From: Pseudomonadota bacterium
GTDB lineage: Bacteria; Pseudomonadota; Alphaproteobacteria; Rhizobiales; Hyphomicrobiaceae
Direction: 5' to 3'
DNA: 64,000 bases
Assembly (NCBI GenBank): GCA_023412805.1
Contig: JAEZRM010000090.1
Coordinates: 33,853 to 97,852, forward strand
Under the pieces are notes generated by a model, which was given only the letters and a program-made list of their open reading frames with translations, had not been told where the DNA came from and did no database searches. A program made the translations under genes and the position numbers. How positions within the stretch are numbered: the stretch's first letter is position 1; every line of letters begins with the position of its first letter. Below are positions 42,907-50,923 of the stretch, one piece after another.

Positions 42907-43309
42907 TGCCATCTCTTCCGGTACCCCCGAAAATGCCGCATCTCCATAGGCCTAGCGCGAGGCCGGGGTCGACGCGGCGGAAGTTTTGAGTGATCCTACA
43001 CAAAAGCTCGGCTGGGTCCAGTGACGCGCAGTGCGTCCGGACTACGCGCTGACCCTGCCCAATCAATTCGCGGTGAGGCCGCGCCGTTCCATGAGGCCGC
43101 TCCTCTATAGCCGCACGCTGAGCGTCACGCGCTTGTGAAGCAGCCGGCCACGCTGATAGCCGGCCCGCCCCCGTATAGTCCGTCCACGACCCCAAAAGCT
43201 GCAATCGCAGTGGGCCCCACGCGGCCCGCCAGACCGGGCGTCTGGCTCAACGAGAGTGTCGCTTGGTGTTTATTTCCGTAAGGCATTTGCGTCAAATGAG
43301 GAAAAGCCC
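42907..43309. other. Intergenic region between divergent fabI and iorA
   Basis: 403 bases. Short frames on both strands show no domain, signal or ribosome-binding context. TTTATTTCCGTAAGGCATTT just before iorA is the only AT-rich part and may hold that promoter. No repeat or terminator noticed. Confidence 0.5.
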
Positions 43310-43762
43310 ATGGCAAATCTGCGTATCAATGGACAGGAGCGCGCCTTCGACGGCGATCCGTCAATGCCGCTCCTCTGGTATCTGCGCGATGAGCTGAGAC
43401 TGACCGGCACCAAGTTCGGTTGCGGGGCGGCCCTTTGCGGTGCGTGCACGGTCCACATCGACGGCGAAGCAGCGCGCGCGTGCGTCACGCCCATGGAGTC
43501 GGTCAGCGGCAAGAGCGTCGTCACGATCGAGGGCTTGCATACCAAAGGCGAGCATCCGCTGCAGATCGCGTGGCGGGATCTCGGTGTTCCGCAATGCGGC
43601 TACTGTCAAACTGGACAGATCATGCAGGCCGCATCCCTGCTGGCCAAGAAGCCGGCGCCCACGGACGCCGAGATCACGCAGTCCATGGCGGGCAATCTCT
43701 GTCGATGCGGCTGTTATCAGCGCATCCATGCGGCCGTACGCGCCGCAGCCAAGGGGGTGTGA
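43310..43762 (+). CDS. iorA: (2Fe-2S) small subunit of a xanthine-oxidase-family molybdenum hydroxylase (IorA-like)
   Basis: 150 residues from ATG 43310 (the frame is open to 43256). An N-terminal plant-type ferredoxin domain has KFGCGAALCGACTVHIDG with the four-Cys pattern. The C-terminal helical domain, CGYCQTGQIMQAASLL and NLCRCGCYQRI, binds the second 2Fe-2S cluster. Electrons from the molybdenum site of the large subunit pass through it. The short separate small subunit plus a Tat-exported large subunit without a FAD subunit is the isoquinoline 1-oxidoreductase-like layout; substrates include N-heterocycles and aldehydes. The large subunit starts two bases after the stop. Confidence 0.92.
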   Translation: MANLRINGQERAFDGDPSMPLLWYLRDELRLTGTKFGCGAALCGACTVHIDGEAARACVTPMESVSGKSVVTIEGLHTKGEHPLQIAWRDLGVPQCGYCQTGQIMQAASLLAKKPAPTDAEITQSMAGNLCRCGCYQRIHAAVRAAAKGV

Positions 43763-43763
43763 T

Positions 43764-46073
43764 ATGACAGAGCTCAACACACACTCCAAATTGGCCCTCA
43801 CGAATGTCAGCCGGCGCGGCCTGCTGAAAGGAGTCGCTGCGACCGGTGGGCTGGTACTCGCCGCGCAACTGCCGACCGTCCGAGGCGCTCTCGCCTCCTA
43901 CCCGACGGGCGCGGACGCGATGCCGAACGGCGTCGTCAGCAACCCCAAGGTGTTCATCTCCATCGGCGGCGACGGCACGGTGAGCATCATCGCGGCCCGC
44001 GCGGAGATGGGTAACGGCGCGGCGCGCACGGCACTCCCGATGATCGTCGCCGACGAGCTTGAAGCAGACTGGTCCCGCGTCCGCGTGGTGCAGTCTCCCG
44101 GTGATGAAAAAACCTACGGCAACCAGGATACGGACGGCTCACGCAGCGTACGCCACTGGATCCAGCCCATGCGTCAGTGCGGCGCCGCAGCGCGGCAAAT
44201 GCTGGAGACAGCGGCGGCCAAGAAATGGGGCGTCGACGTCAGTGAGGTGCAAGCCGAGTTGCATGAGGTCGTGCACAAGCCCTCGGGCCGCAAACTCGGA
44301 TACGGCGAACTCGCGGGCGCTGTCGCTGGTTTGCCGGTTCCGGCCGCCGACAAAGTGAAGCTCAAGGACGCGAGCGCCTTCCGCTACATCGGCAAGGGCA
44401 CGGTGCGCATTGCCGATATCAACGACATCACCTCGGGCAAGGCGCTCTATGGCCAGGACGTGGTGCTGCCGGGAATGAAATTCGCGGTCATTGCACGGCC
44501 TCCCGTGCTCGGGGGCAAAGTCGCCACGCTCGACGCAAGCGCTGCGCTGAAGATCGCGGGCGTCGAGAAGATCGTGACGCTCCCACCAACGCCGGAGCCC
44601 TACAAGTTCGGTCCGCTCGGCGGCGTTGCCGTCATCGCCCGGAACACATGGGCCGCCATGCAAGGCCGCGACGCCTTGAAGATCACGTGGGACGATGGGC
44701 CGAACAAATCCCATGACTCGAAGACCTACCGGGCCGAGCTGGAGGCGGCCGTCAAGAAGCCCGGCAAGGTCGAGCGCAACGACGGTGATGTCGACAAGGC
44801 GCTCGCCTCGGCGGCGCGCGTCATCACTGGCGAGTACTACGCCCCCCATCTTGCCCACGCCACCATGGAGCCACCGGCTGCGGCGGCGCGCATGAACTAC
44901 GGCAAGTGGGAACTGTGGGCGCCCGTACAAAGTCCCGGTCAGGCACGCGACGACGTGGCTGCCGCCCTCGGTGTTGCGCCGGCAGAAGTAGTCATGCACA
45001 CGACGCTTCTCGGCGGCGGCTTTGGTCGCAAGTCGAAGTGCGACTTCGCCATCGAGGCCGCACTCCTCTCGCGGGAGCTCGAAGGTGCCCCCGTCAAGGT
45101 CGTGTGGACGCGCGAAGACGATCTCCGCCACGGCTTCTATCACACCGTGACGGCGGAGCGTTTGGAGGCGGGGCTCGATTCCGGCAACAAGGTGATCGCC
45201 TGGCGTCATCGCAGTGCTTCACCGACGTTCCTGTCGACGTTCATCCCCGATCCCAAGCATCCCTCGGCGATCGAGCTCGGCCTCGGCATGGTGGACACGC
45301 CCTTCAATGTACCCAACATCAGACTGGAGAGCGGCGGCGCGCAGTCCCACGTGCGCATCGGCTGGTTCCGGTCGGTCAACAATGTCGTGCACGCGTGGTC
45401 CACACAGTCCTTCGTTGCGGAGCTGGCGCACCAGCTTGGCAAAGATCCGAAGGACTACCTCCTCGAACTGATCGGCCCTGCCCGGATCGTCGACCCGAGC
45501 AAGCAGGTGACCACACCCTGGTGGAACTACGGCGAGCCGCCGGAGACTTTCCCGGTCGATACCGGACGCTTGCGGAAGGTGGTCGAACTGGCGGCGGAAA
45601 AAGGGGAGTGGGGCAAGAAGCTCCCCAAAGGCCAGGGGCTCGGCATTGCCGCGCACCGCAGCTTCGTCAGCTTCGTCGCAACGGTCGTGCATGTGGTTGT
45701 CGATGAGAAAGGCCAGATAACTATCCCGCGCGTCGACACGGCGATCGACTGCGGCTACTGCGTGCATCCCGAGCGCGTGGCTTCGCAAGTGGAAGGGGCG
45801 GCGGTCATGGGACTAACGCTCGCGAAGTACGGCGCGATTACGCTCAAGGATGGCGCTGTCGAGCAGTCGAACTTCCATGACTTCCCGCTGGTGCGCATCG
45901 ACGAGTCGCCGCTCGATACGCGCGTGCACATCGTCCAGAACGGTATCGACGTGCCGCCGAGCGGTGTGGGCGAGCCCGGCGTGCCGCCGTTCGCGCCTGC
46001 GCTCTGCAATGCCATCTTCGCTGCAACCGGAAAACGCATCCGGGAGCTGCCGATCGGCAATCAGCTCGCCTAG
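43764..46073 (+). CDS. iorB: Molybdopterin-binding large subunit of a xanthine-oxidase-family hydroxylase (IorB-like)
   Basis: 769 residues from ATG 43764. A Tat signal (NVSRRGLLKGVAATGGLVLAAQ, about 15-36) sends the enzyme to the periplasm, with the small subunit carried along. Molybdenum-cofactor motifs include TLLGGGFGRKSKCDFAIEAALLS and GVGEPGVPPFAPAL, where the Glu is the catalytic base. Length and order match the IorB/aldehyde-dehydrogenase-like family. The physiological substrate is unknown; no FAD subunit or MCD chaperone gene is present nearby. A frame extending back into iorA is not the real N-terminus. Confidence 0.92.
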   Translation: MTELNTHSKLALTNVSRRGLLKGVAATGGLVLAAQLPTVRGALASYPTGADAMPNGVVSNPKVFISIGGDGTVSIIAARAEMGNGAARTALPMIVADELEADWSRVRVVQSPGDEKTYGNQDTDGSRSVRHWIQPMRQCGAAARQMLETAAAKKWGVDVSEVQAELHEVVHKPSGRKLGYGELAGAVAGLPVPAADKVKLKDASAFRYIGKGTVRIADINDITSGKALYGQDVVLPGMKFAVIARPPVLGGKVATLDASAALKIAGVEKIVTLPPTPEPYKFGPLGGVAVIARNTWAAMQGRDALKITWDDGPNKSHDSKTYRAELEAAVKKPGKVERNDGDVDKALASAARVITGEYYAPHLAHATMEPPAAAARMNYGKWELWAPVQSPGQARDDVAAALGVAPAEVVMHTTLLGGGFGRKSKCDFAIEAALLSRELEGAPVKVVWTREDDLRHGFYHTVTAERLEAGLDSGNKVIAWRHRSASPTFLSTFIPDPKHPSAIELGLGMVDTPFNVPNIRLESGGAQSHVRIGWFRSVNNVVHAWSTQSFVAELAHQLGKDPKDYLLELIGPARIVDPSKQVTTPWWNYGEPPETFPVDTGRLRKVVELAAEKGEWGKKLPKGQGLGIAAHRSFVSFVATVVHVVVDEKGQITIPRVDTAIDCGYCVHPERVASQVEGAAVMGLTLAKYGAITLKDGAVEQSNFHDFPLVRIDESPLDTRVHIVQNGIDVPPSGVGEPGVPPFAPALCNAIFAATGKRIRELPIGNQLA

Positions 46074-46123
46074 AGCAACCACGTCCGAAGGCGGGGCTCG
46101 CCTCGCCTTCGTTCACGGCCCCA

Positions 46124-46525
46124 CTAGACGTCCGCGATTTTCTCCCACCAGATTTCGCGTTGCTCCGAAGTTCCGTCCGGCATCACGCGCGCCGGTGGGC
46201 GCATCACGAGATACTGCCCTTCGAAGTGAATGTCGCGCACCTGATCCGCGCTCAAGCGACTTGGATCTGAGTTGGCGAACACCTTCGTCACGAGGCGGTG
46301 GCCGTCAAATGAGTACGTGCCACAGTATGATTTGTACTCGCGCGCCGAGCCGGCTGGAAGTTCAGGCCGGCTGTCGCAAACAACCGCCACTATTCGACCA
46401 TCCGCTGTGAACGAAACGCGGCCAAAGCCCATGGGCCCATATGGCGTTGCGCGAGGCGAGCCATCGCCAGCCGTGCAGGTGCCGCGTACCAATGCCCAGG
46501 TTCCGACGAGCGTGGCTATCGCCAT
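46124..46525 (-). CDS. Lipocalin-like domain protein
   Basis: 133 residues, opening with LVGTWALVRGTC, the GxW-type start of lipocalin-like domains. It continues with a run of beta strands: FTADGRIVAVVCDSRP, YKSYCGTYSFDGHRLVTKV and FEGQYLVMRPP. No clear signal peptide. Four Cys are present. The C-terminus is EQREIWWEKIADV. Such domains bind small hydrophobic ligands or act as modifying enzymes for polyketide-like compounds; nothing here fixes the ligand. It is convergent with iorB and 18 bp from the PLP-enzyme gene on the same strand, with which it may be co-transcribed. Confidence 0.75.
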   Translation of the reverse strand: MAIATLVGTWALVRGTCTAGDGSPRATPYGPMGFGRVSFTADGRIVAVVCDSRPELPAGSAREYKSYCGTYSFDGHRLVTKVFANSDPSRLSADQVRDIHFEGQYLVMRPPARVMPDGTSEQREIWWEKIADV

Positions 46526-46543
46526 TCCGTGATCTCCGCTCCT

Positions 46544-47791
46544 TCAGTACGTCGCCTTGAGCTTGGCGTTGCTTCCGCTCTCCGCGCGTACAGCCTCAAC
46601 TGCCGCTTGCACGTCGGCGACATAATCGTCGACCGACAGCGCATGAAGCATCGACATCATGCGATGAATGCCCTTTGGCTTCTGGACGAGCCCGGGCAGC
46701 CAGCCCTTCGCCTGCATGATCTCGGCGACGCGAAACACATCGAAGTCCTCCGAGCCATAGGCGACAATCGACAGATGCGGATCGCCGATGATCTTGAGGC
46801 CATCGATCGCCTCAATGCGTTGCCGGTACGTATCGATGAACGACAACAGATCGCGCGCGATCTGCTTGTACCCCTCGACACCGAGAAACTCGAAGGTCGC
46901 CCAGGCCGCAGCGACACCACCGGCGGGGCGCGTGCCGACGATCGTCGACGTCAGAAAGCGTCCGTTCGGCCAACCGCTGAAGTCGAAGTCATTGAATTCC
47001 GCCTTCTCCGGCGTGCGATAGAACACGGTGGATGCAGGCTTCGGCGCAAAACCGAACTTGTGCAAGTCGGCGGAAATGGAGCTGACGCCGGCCACCGAAA
47101 AATCGAACGTCGGAATATCGCGGCCGATCATCTTAGCGAAGGGCGCCAGATATCCGCCGACGCAGGCATCCACGTGGAGCCACAAACCGCGGCGCTGCGC
47201 GAGCGCGCCTAGCGCCTCGATCGGATCGATGACGCCGTAAGGAAAGCAGGGCGCCGAGCCGACGATCATGATCGTCTCATCGTCGATGAGGGCCTCGATC
47301 GCCGCCGGATCGGCGCGGAAATCCGGCGCGACGGGTGCGCGCCGCACCTCCAGATCCATCAGCTTCGCGCCCTTGTTGAAGGCAGGATGCACGGACTCAG
47401 CCGCAACGATATTGCCGCGCAGCTTGGGCTCGTTTCGCTGCTTTCGGGTCCAGTCCCGGCAGGTCTGTATGGCCTGAATGATGCTCTCCGTGCCGCCCGT
47501 CGTCATGAAGCCGCGCGCATCTGCCGGCGCATTGAAGAGGCTCAGCGCCATCTCCACGACCTCGTCCTCCATGCGCTTCACGCTCGGGAACGCACGGCGC
47601 CCACCGAGCGCGTTCTCGGTGAAGAACTCAAAGAATGCAGCGCGATTTGCCTCGTAAAGCCCCTCCGTTGCCTTGAACACGAAGAGCGGCGCACGACCAC
47701 CCTGCCAGTCCGTATCGCCTGACTTCATGGCGCGCATTTCGTCTAGGAGGGCGTCCTTCGTCCGTCCATTGAGCGGCAGTTCTTTGCGCAT
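46544..47791 (-). CDS. PLP-dependent group II decarboxylase / sphingosine-1-phosphate lyase-like
   Basis: 415 residues from ATG 47791; the longer frame to 47839 is not required. The fold-type I PLP enzyme is recognised from GFMTTGGTESIIQAIQTCR (cofactor phosphate loop), LHVDACVGGYLAPF with the Asp that pairs with the pyridine nitrogen, and SISADLHKFGFAPKPAS with the Schiff-base Lys. These features fit the sphingosine-phosphate lyase branch better than amino-acid decarboxylases. Bacterial homologues cleave sphingoid phosphates or act on related amino alcohols. It is divergent from an IclR regulator whose start is 68 bp away. Substrate unknown. Confidence 0.87.
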   Translation of the reverse strand: MRKELPLNGRTKDALLDEMRAMKSGDTDWQGGRAPLFVFKATEGLYEANRAAFFEFFTENALGGRRAFPSVKRMEDEVVEMALSLFNAPADARGFMTTGGTESIIQAIQTCRDWTRKQRNEPKLRGNIVAAESVHPAFNKGAKLMDLEVRRAPVAPDFRADPAAIEALIDDETIMIVGSAPCFPYGVIDPIEALGALAQRRGLWLHVDACVGGYLAPFAKMIGRDIPTFDFSVAGVSSISADLHKFGFAPKPASTVFYRTPEKAEFNDFDFSGWPNGRFLTSTIVGTRPAGGVAAAWATFEFLGVEGYKQIARDLLSFIDTYRQRIEAIDGLKIIGDPHLSIVAYGSEDFDVFRVAEIMQAKGWLPGLVQKPKGIHRMMSMLHALSVDDYVADVQAAVEAVRAESGSNAKLKATY

Positions 47792-47858
47792 GGAAAGCCA
47801 AAACCTCGTGCAAGCGTTGGGATTGACGGAAACAACCATTCTGACCTAACGTCCGTCA

Positions 47859-48689
47859 ATGAAAAACACTCGTTCTACAAAAGAGAACAAGCGTCGCTCG
47901 AGCCTGAACAGCGGGCTCGATGTCCTCGAATGCCTTGGAGCGCACCGCCGATCCATGAAGTTGACCGAGATCGCTTCCGCGCTCGATATTTCGAAATCGA
48001 ACGTGCACCAGCTTCTCGCGGTGCTGACGCGGCGCGGCCTCGTCGAGCGGCTTGCCGATCAGTCGTACGTGATCGGCCTCAAGGCCTGGGAAATCGGAAG
48101 CCGCGCGCGGCCTCTCGAAATCGGTCGCATAGGCGCGCCGCATCTTGCGCAACTGGTTCGGGAGATTTCCGAGGGCGCCGATATCGGAATGCTCGACGGC
48201 ACGCAGACCGTGTGCATCCAGCTCATCGAATGTCCGCAGCCCGTGCGTGTCCATGCCCGTGTCGGCGATCGGAATTTGGCGCACACAACGTCGACAGGCC
48301 TCGTCCTGCTCGCAGCACTTAGCGATGAGGAGGTCATCGCCCGCCTTCCGCCCATCCTCGAGAAGAGGGCGCCCGGAACGATCGGTGACCGCGACACGCT
48401 GCTCAAGGAGCTGCGGCGCATCCGTATGCGCGGTTACGCACTCTATCGCGGTGGATGGCGGACCGACGTTACCGGGGTTGCCGTTCCCATCCATGGCCCC
48501 GATGGCAAGGCCGTCGCGGGCGTATGCGTTCCCGCTCCAAGCTATCGCGTGACGCGCAACTGGCTCGACAGGATCATCCCGGCGCTGCGGGCAACGGCGC
48601 AGCGCATCGAGGAGGATCTTTCTCCGAACTCATCACTACCACTGGATCATACGACAATTACGCGTTCGGCCTCCGGGGGACGAGGCTGA
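47859..48689 (+). CDS. IclR-family transcriptional regulator
   Basis: 276 residues. An N-terminal winged HTH (about residues 14-75) has SGLDVLECLGAHRRSMKLTEIASALDISKSNVHQLLAVLTRRGLV. A C-terminal GAF-like effector domain contains AHTTSTGLVLLAAL and VAVPIHGPDGKAVAGVCVPAP. IclR proteins bind small metabolites and control adjacent catabolic genes; here the obvious target is the divergent PLP lyase gene. The lysine-rich N-terminus MKNTRSTKENKRR is unusual but short. The tail after residue 255 is Ser/Thr-rich. Confidence 0.92.
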   Translation: MKNTRSTKENKRRSSLNSGLDVLECLGAHRRSMKLTEIASALDISKSNVHQLLAVLTRRGLVERLADQSYVIGLKAWEIGSRARPLEIGRIGAPHLAQLVREISEGADIGMLDGTQTVCIQLIECPQPVRVHARVGDRNLAHTTSTGLVLLAALSDEEVIARLPPILEKRAPGTIGDRDTLLKELRRIRMRGYALYRGGWRTDVTGVAVPIHGPDGKAVAGVCVPAPSYRVTRNWLDRIIPALRATAQRIEEDLSPNSSLPLDHTTITRSASGGRG

Positions 48690-48890
48690 CTTGAAACTCA
48701 AGTCTCCTCCGAGCACGTGAACATCTCGACGGCCTTCAATCAACGCTTTGCATGAACCGTCCCATTCGTGCGGATCCCTCAGCGTTTGCCGCTGTGCTAT
48801 TGGCCGCGCTCGCGGACCGACGAGTTCCAGACTAACCTGACTTGGCCATCGCGCCAGTCGGCTGACCGCCGACAGCCGCGCCTCTCAGCG

Positions 48891-50006
48891 TCACCGGAAA
48901 AATACATCCGCACGCATCCCGGGCAGCAGCGGCACAGCGCCTTCGAGATCGATCATCACCTCCATGACCTCGACGTCGGTCGAACGCCGCGCACCCCGCG
49001 AACCCATGCGCGGCAGAGCCAGCGACGGTGCCAGCTCCGTGACCGTGCCGCTGAATTCACGACCCGGCGATCCCGTGCTGCGCACGAAGACCTTCTGGCC
49101 GCTTTTGATCTTGGCGACATCCTGCTCGTCGACCTCGGCGCGGACACGCATGAGGCTGAGATCGCCCATGACGATCAGCACCTGTTCGGCGGCCGGTATG
49201 GCAAGCTCGCCGGGCTTGGCGAGAACCTGCAGTATCGAGCCGGTCAGCGGCGCGCGTATGCGCATCTTCTCGACCATCTCCTCGGCAAGTGAGAGCTCCG
49301 CACGTGCCGCAATGAGTGCTGCTTCGAGGCGATTGGGCGCCGGCACCTTTGCCTTGGCATGAGCCGTCGCCAATGCCGTGCGCTCCTGCTTGAGCTTGTC
49401 CTCGGCCTTGGCGAGCTCGCTGCGCGCCCGGAGCAGGCTCTGCGGATTGCCGGCCGCCTTCCGGTCGATGGCGAGCACGCCGTCCAGTGCGAAGCGGGCA
49501 TCGGTGGCTGCACGCTCCGCGGCATAGAACGCGTCCTCTGCCTTGCGCACTTCCTCGCGGCCCGCCGTCTCGGCCTGTGCATCGCGCTCACGCTGACGCA
49601 CCGAAACCTCGGCTTCGGCTGCCGCCAAACGCGCGCGTGCTTCTTTGTCGTCGAGACGGATGAGCACATCGCCCTTGGTGACGCGGTCGCCGACGGTCGT
49701 GCTGACCTCATGAATGCGGCCCGGCGCGATGCTGCCGAGACGGATCTGGCCTGAGCGCGGCTCGACACGTCCCGGCGCGGCAGCAATCCACGCGGACTGT
49801 GGTCGATCCGGAAGGGTCTGTGCCGATGATGCTACAGCAGGGGCCATCGCTGCAGCGAGTTGCTTGGGCGCATACATGGGAACGAGGACGCAGGCGGCTC
49901 CGGCAGCAACGAGACTCAGCATGAAGGCAAGGCGTCGGGCGCGGCTTGGCGTGCGATTTTCGATCTGCTGGGAGTGCGATGAGTTCGTGCTCAGGTGCGG
50001 CTGCAT
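48891..50006 (-). CDS. HlyD/DevB-like membrane fusion protein
   Basis: 371 residues from ATG 50006 with GGAGG upstream. One N-terminal helix (LAFMLSLVAAGAACVLVPMY) is followed by a periplasmic adaptor. It has lipoyl-type halves around residues 75-110 (AAPGRVEPRSGQIRLGSIAPGRIHEVST) and 250-275 (IRAPLTGSILQVLAKPGEL), a long alpha-hairpin coiled coil between them (heavily charged, about 105-245), and a C-terminal beta-barrel. DevB-like adaptors work with DevC permease and DevA ATPase, which lie at 54890-56860 under the same operator type. Site TGTTTC-GCAG-GGAACA is 95 bp upstream of the ATG. Confidence 0.88.
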   Translation of the reverse strand: MQPHLSTNSSHSQQIENRTPSRARRLAFMLSLVAAGAACVLVPMYAPKQLAAAMAPAVASSAQTLPDRPQSAWIAAAPGRVEPRSGQIRLGSIAPGRIHEVSTTVGDRVTKGDVLIRLDDKEARARLAAAEAEVSVRQRERDAQAETAGREEVRKAEDAFYAAERAATDARFALDGVLAIDRKAAGNPQSLLRARSELAKAEDKLKQERTALATAHAKAKVPAPNRLEAALIAARAELSLAEEMVEKMRIRAPLTGSILQVLAKPGELAIPAAEQVLIVMGDLSLMRVRAEVDEQDVAKIKSGQKVFVRSTGSPGREFSGTVTELAPSLALPRMGSRGARRSTDVEVMEVMIDLEGAVPLLPGMRADVFFR

Positions 50007-50100
50007 GACAAGTCCTCCAATTCCCCGACGGGGCTTTGCACAGAGGCTCCCCCTGCGCTTGTTCGACGCCACCACCCTATGGCTCACAGGAAGGAGGGTC

Positions 50101-50116
50101 TGTTTCGCAGGGAACA
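50101..50116. promoter_or_regulatory. TGTTCC-N4-GGAACA operator, site 1 (for the HlyD/DevB-like gene)
   Basis: TGTTTC-GCAG-GGAACA. On the minus strand a TAGGGT hexamer begins 29.5 bp from the palindrome centre, where a -10 element would lie for an activator centred at -41.5. Its centre is 55 bp, about five helical turns, from site 2. Confidence 0.65.
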
Positions 50117-50155
50117 GGGGCGGCTGCTTTCGGGGCGTGCGCGAAATTTTGCTCC

Positions 50156-50171
50156 TGTTATGCGGGGAACA
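50156..50171. promoter_or_regulatory. TGTTCC-N4-GGAACA operator, site 2 (for the 74-residue protein gene)
   Basis: TGTTAT-GCGG-GGAACA, right arm perfect. A CAAGGT hexamer begins 29.5 bp downstream of its centre on the plus strand; the target ATG is at 50261. Confidence 0.65.
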
Positions 50172-50260
50172 GCGTGCACCCCGCGCAAGCTGCAAGGTGC
50201 TCCCATCACGCAACCAGCCAGAACCGGAAATGTCCGGAGGCGAGATGAAAGGAGTGTGCC

Positions 50261-50485
50261 ATGCAGGGTGAGATCACGAAGTATCGCGACGATCTCGGGT
50301 TCGGCGTCATCATGACTGACGATGGCCGCCGATACAGGTTCGCGCGCAAGCACGTCATGAGCGCTGCGAGCAGCCTCGTCGGCCAGGAGGTCGATTTCAT
50401 CATCTCGGGCCGCCAGCCGGCCGAGATCATCGTCGTCTCGGGCTCACCCTGGATGGCTTTCGGCGGTATCGCAGGGCGCGCGTGA
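50261..50485 (+). CDS. Small cold-shock-domain-like protein
   Basis: 74 residues. QGEITKYRDDLGFGVIMTDDGRRYRFARKHV has the beta-strand pattern and GFGxI core of a cold-shock/S1-like OB fold, and VGQEVDFIISGRQPAEIIVV matches the second half. Canonical CspA RNA-binding residues (KGFGFI, VFVH) are replaced, so nucleic-acid binding is uncertain. The gene is preceded by AAGGAG, has operator site 2 about 90 bp upstream, and is ended by the 12-bp hairpin at 50516. It is the only non-secreted, non-transport small gene of the putative regulon. Confidence 0.7.
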   Translation: MQGEITKYRDDLGFGVIMTDDGRRYRFARKHVMSAASSLVGQEVDFIISGRQPAEIIVVSGSPWMAFGGIAGRA

Positions 50486-50515
50486 GAGCAATATCGATGA
50501 TCGACGGAAACTAGG

Positions 50516-50543
50516 GCGCCCTCCGAAGTCGTTCGGAGGGCGC
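50516..50543 (+). terminator. Long GC hairpin terminator
   Basis: Perfect 12-bp stem GCGCCCTCCGAA / TTCGGAGGGCGC closed by GTCG, 30 bp after the stop of the 74-residue protein gene. The following bases ATTACTTT are T-containing but not a pure run. Confidence 0.8.
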
Positions 50544-50631
50544 ATTACTTTGGTGTGGGTCGATATGCAATTGCGGCCGCCGACAAGAATGCCGACGGCC
50601 GCAAAAGCCAATGTGAATTGTCCAGCTTCGA

Positions 50632-50829
50632 TTATCCGATGTGCCTGCGGAGGACGGGTGCACGCAGCCAGAGGCGGTTCGTGCAGATCACGCTCGTGCA
50701 TTGACGTGCACTGGACGCTTCATGCGCGATCGGCGCCGCCGGCGCTGCAGCAGCCCACGTGCCGACTAGGCTGCCGGCCAGGACCGCGGCGATCATTGCG
50801 AGACGGCGGGGATTTCTGAGCGTGTGCAT
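50632..50829 (-). CDS. Very small secreted protein with two Cys
   Basis: 65 residues: a signal peptide (RNPRRLAMIAAVLAGSLVGTWAAAA) and a short mature part with QCTSVICTNRLWLR, whose two Cys could form one disulfide, ending basic (RAPVLRRHIG). GAGGAG is well spaced before ATG 50829, and the operator TGTTCC-GGCG-GGAACA lies 61 bp upstream of the ATG, which argues that this small frame is a real gene. No homologous family recognised. It lies between two terminator/3' regions and is transcribed alone. Confidence 0.65.
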   Translation of the reverse strand: MHTLRNPRRLAMIAAVLAGSLVGTWAAAAPAAPIAHEASSARQCTSVICTNRLWLRAPVLRRHIG

Positions 50830-50889
50830 GATAGCGGCTCCTCATCAGTGAGTGTGCCGCAAGTCTGCCAGCAATGGCTGATGCAAAGC

Positions 50890-50905
50890 TGTTCCGGCGG
50901 GAACA
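50890..50905. promoter_or_regulatory. TGTTCC-N4-GGAACA operator, site 3 (for the 65-residue secreted protein gene)
   Basis: TGTTCC-GGCG-GGAACA, both arms perfect. A CAGACT hexamer lies 30.5 bp from its centre on the minus strand, one base off the spacing of the other sites. Confidence 0.75.
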
Positions 50906-50923
50906 GAATGCGCCTATCCACTG

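Noticed and set aside
42896..43204. Minus-strand frame of 102 codons upstream of fabI
   Set aside because: No ribosome-binding site, no recognisable domain, overlaps the fabI start region; treated as non-coding.
48690..48890. Short dyad ACTTGA-AAC-TCAAGT at the end of the IclR gene as a terminator
   Set aside because: Six weak base pairs without a T-run; not enough for a terminator call.
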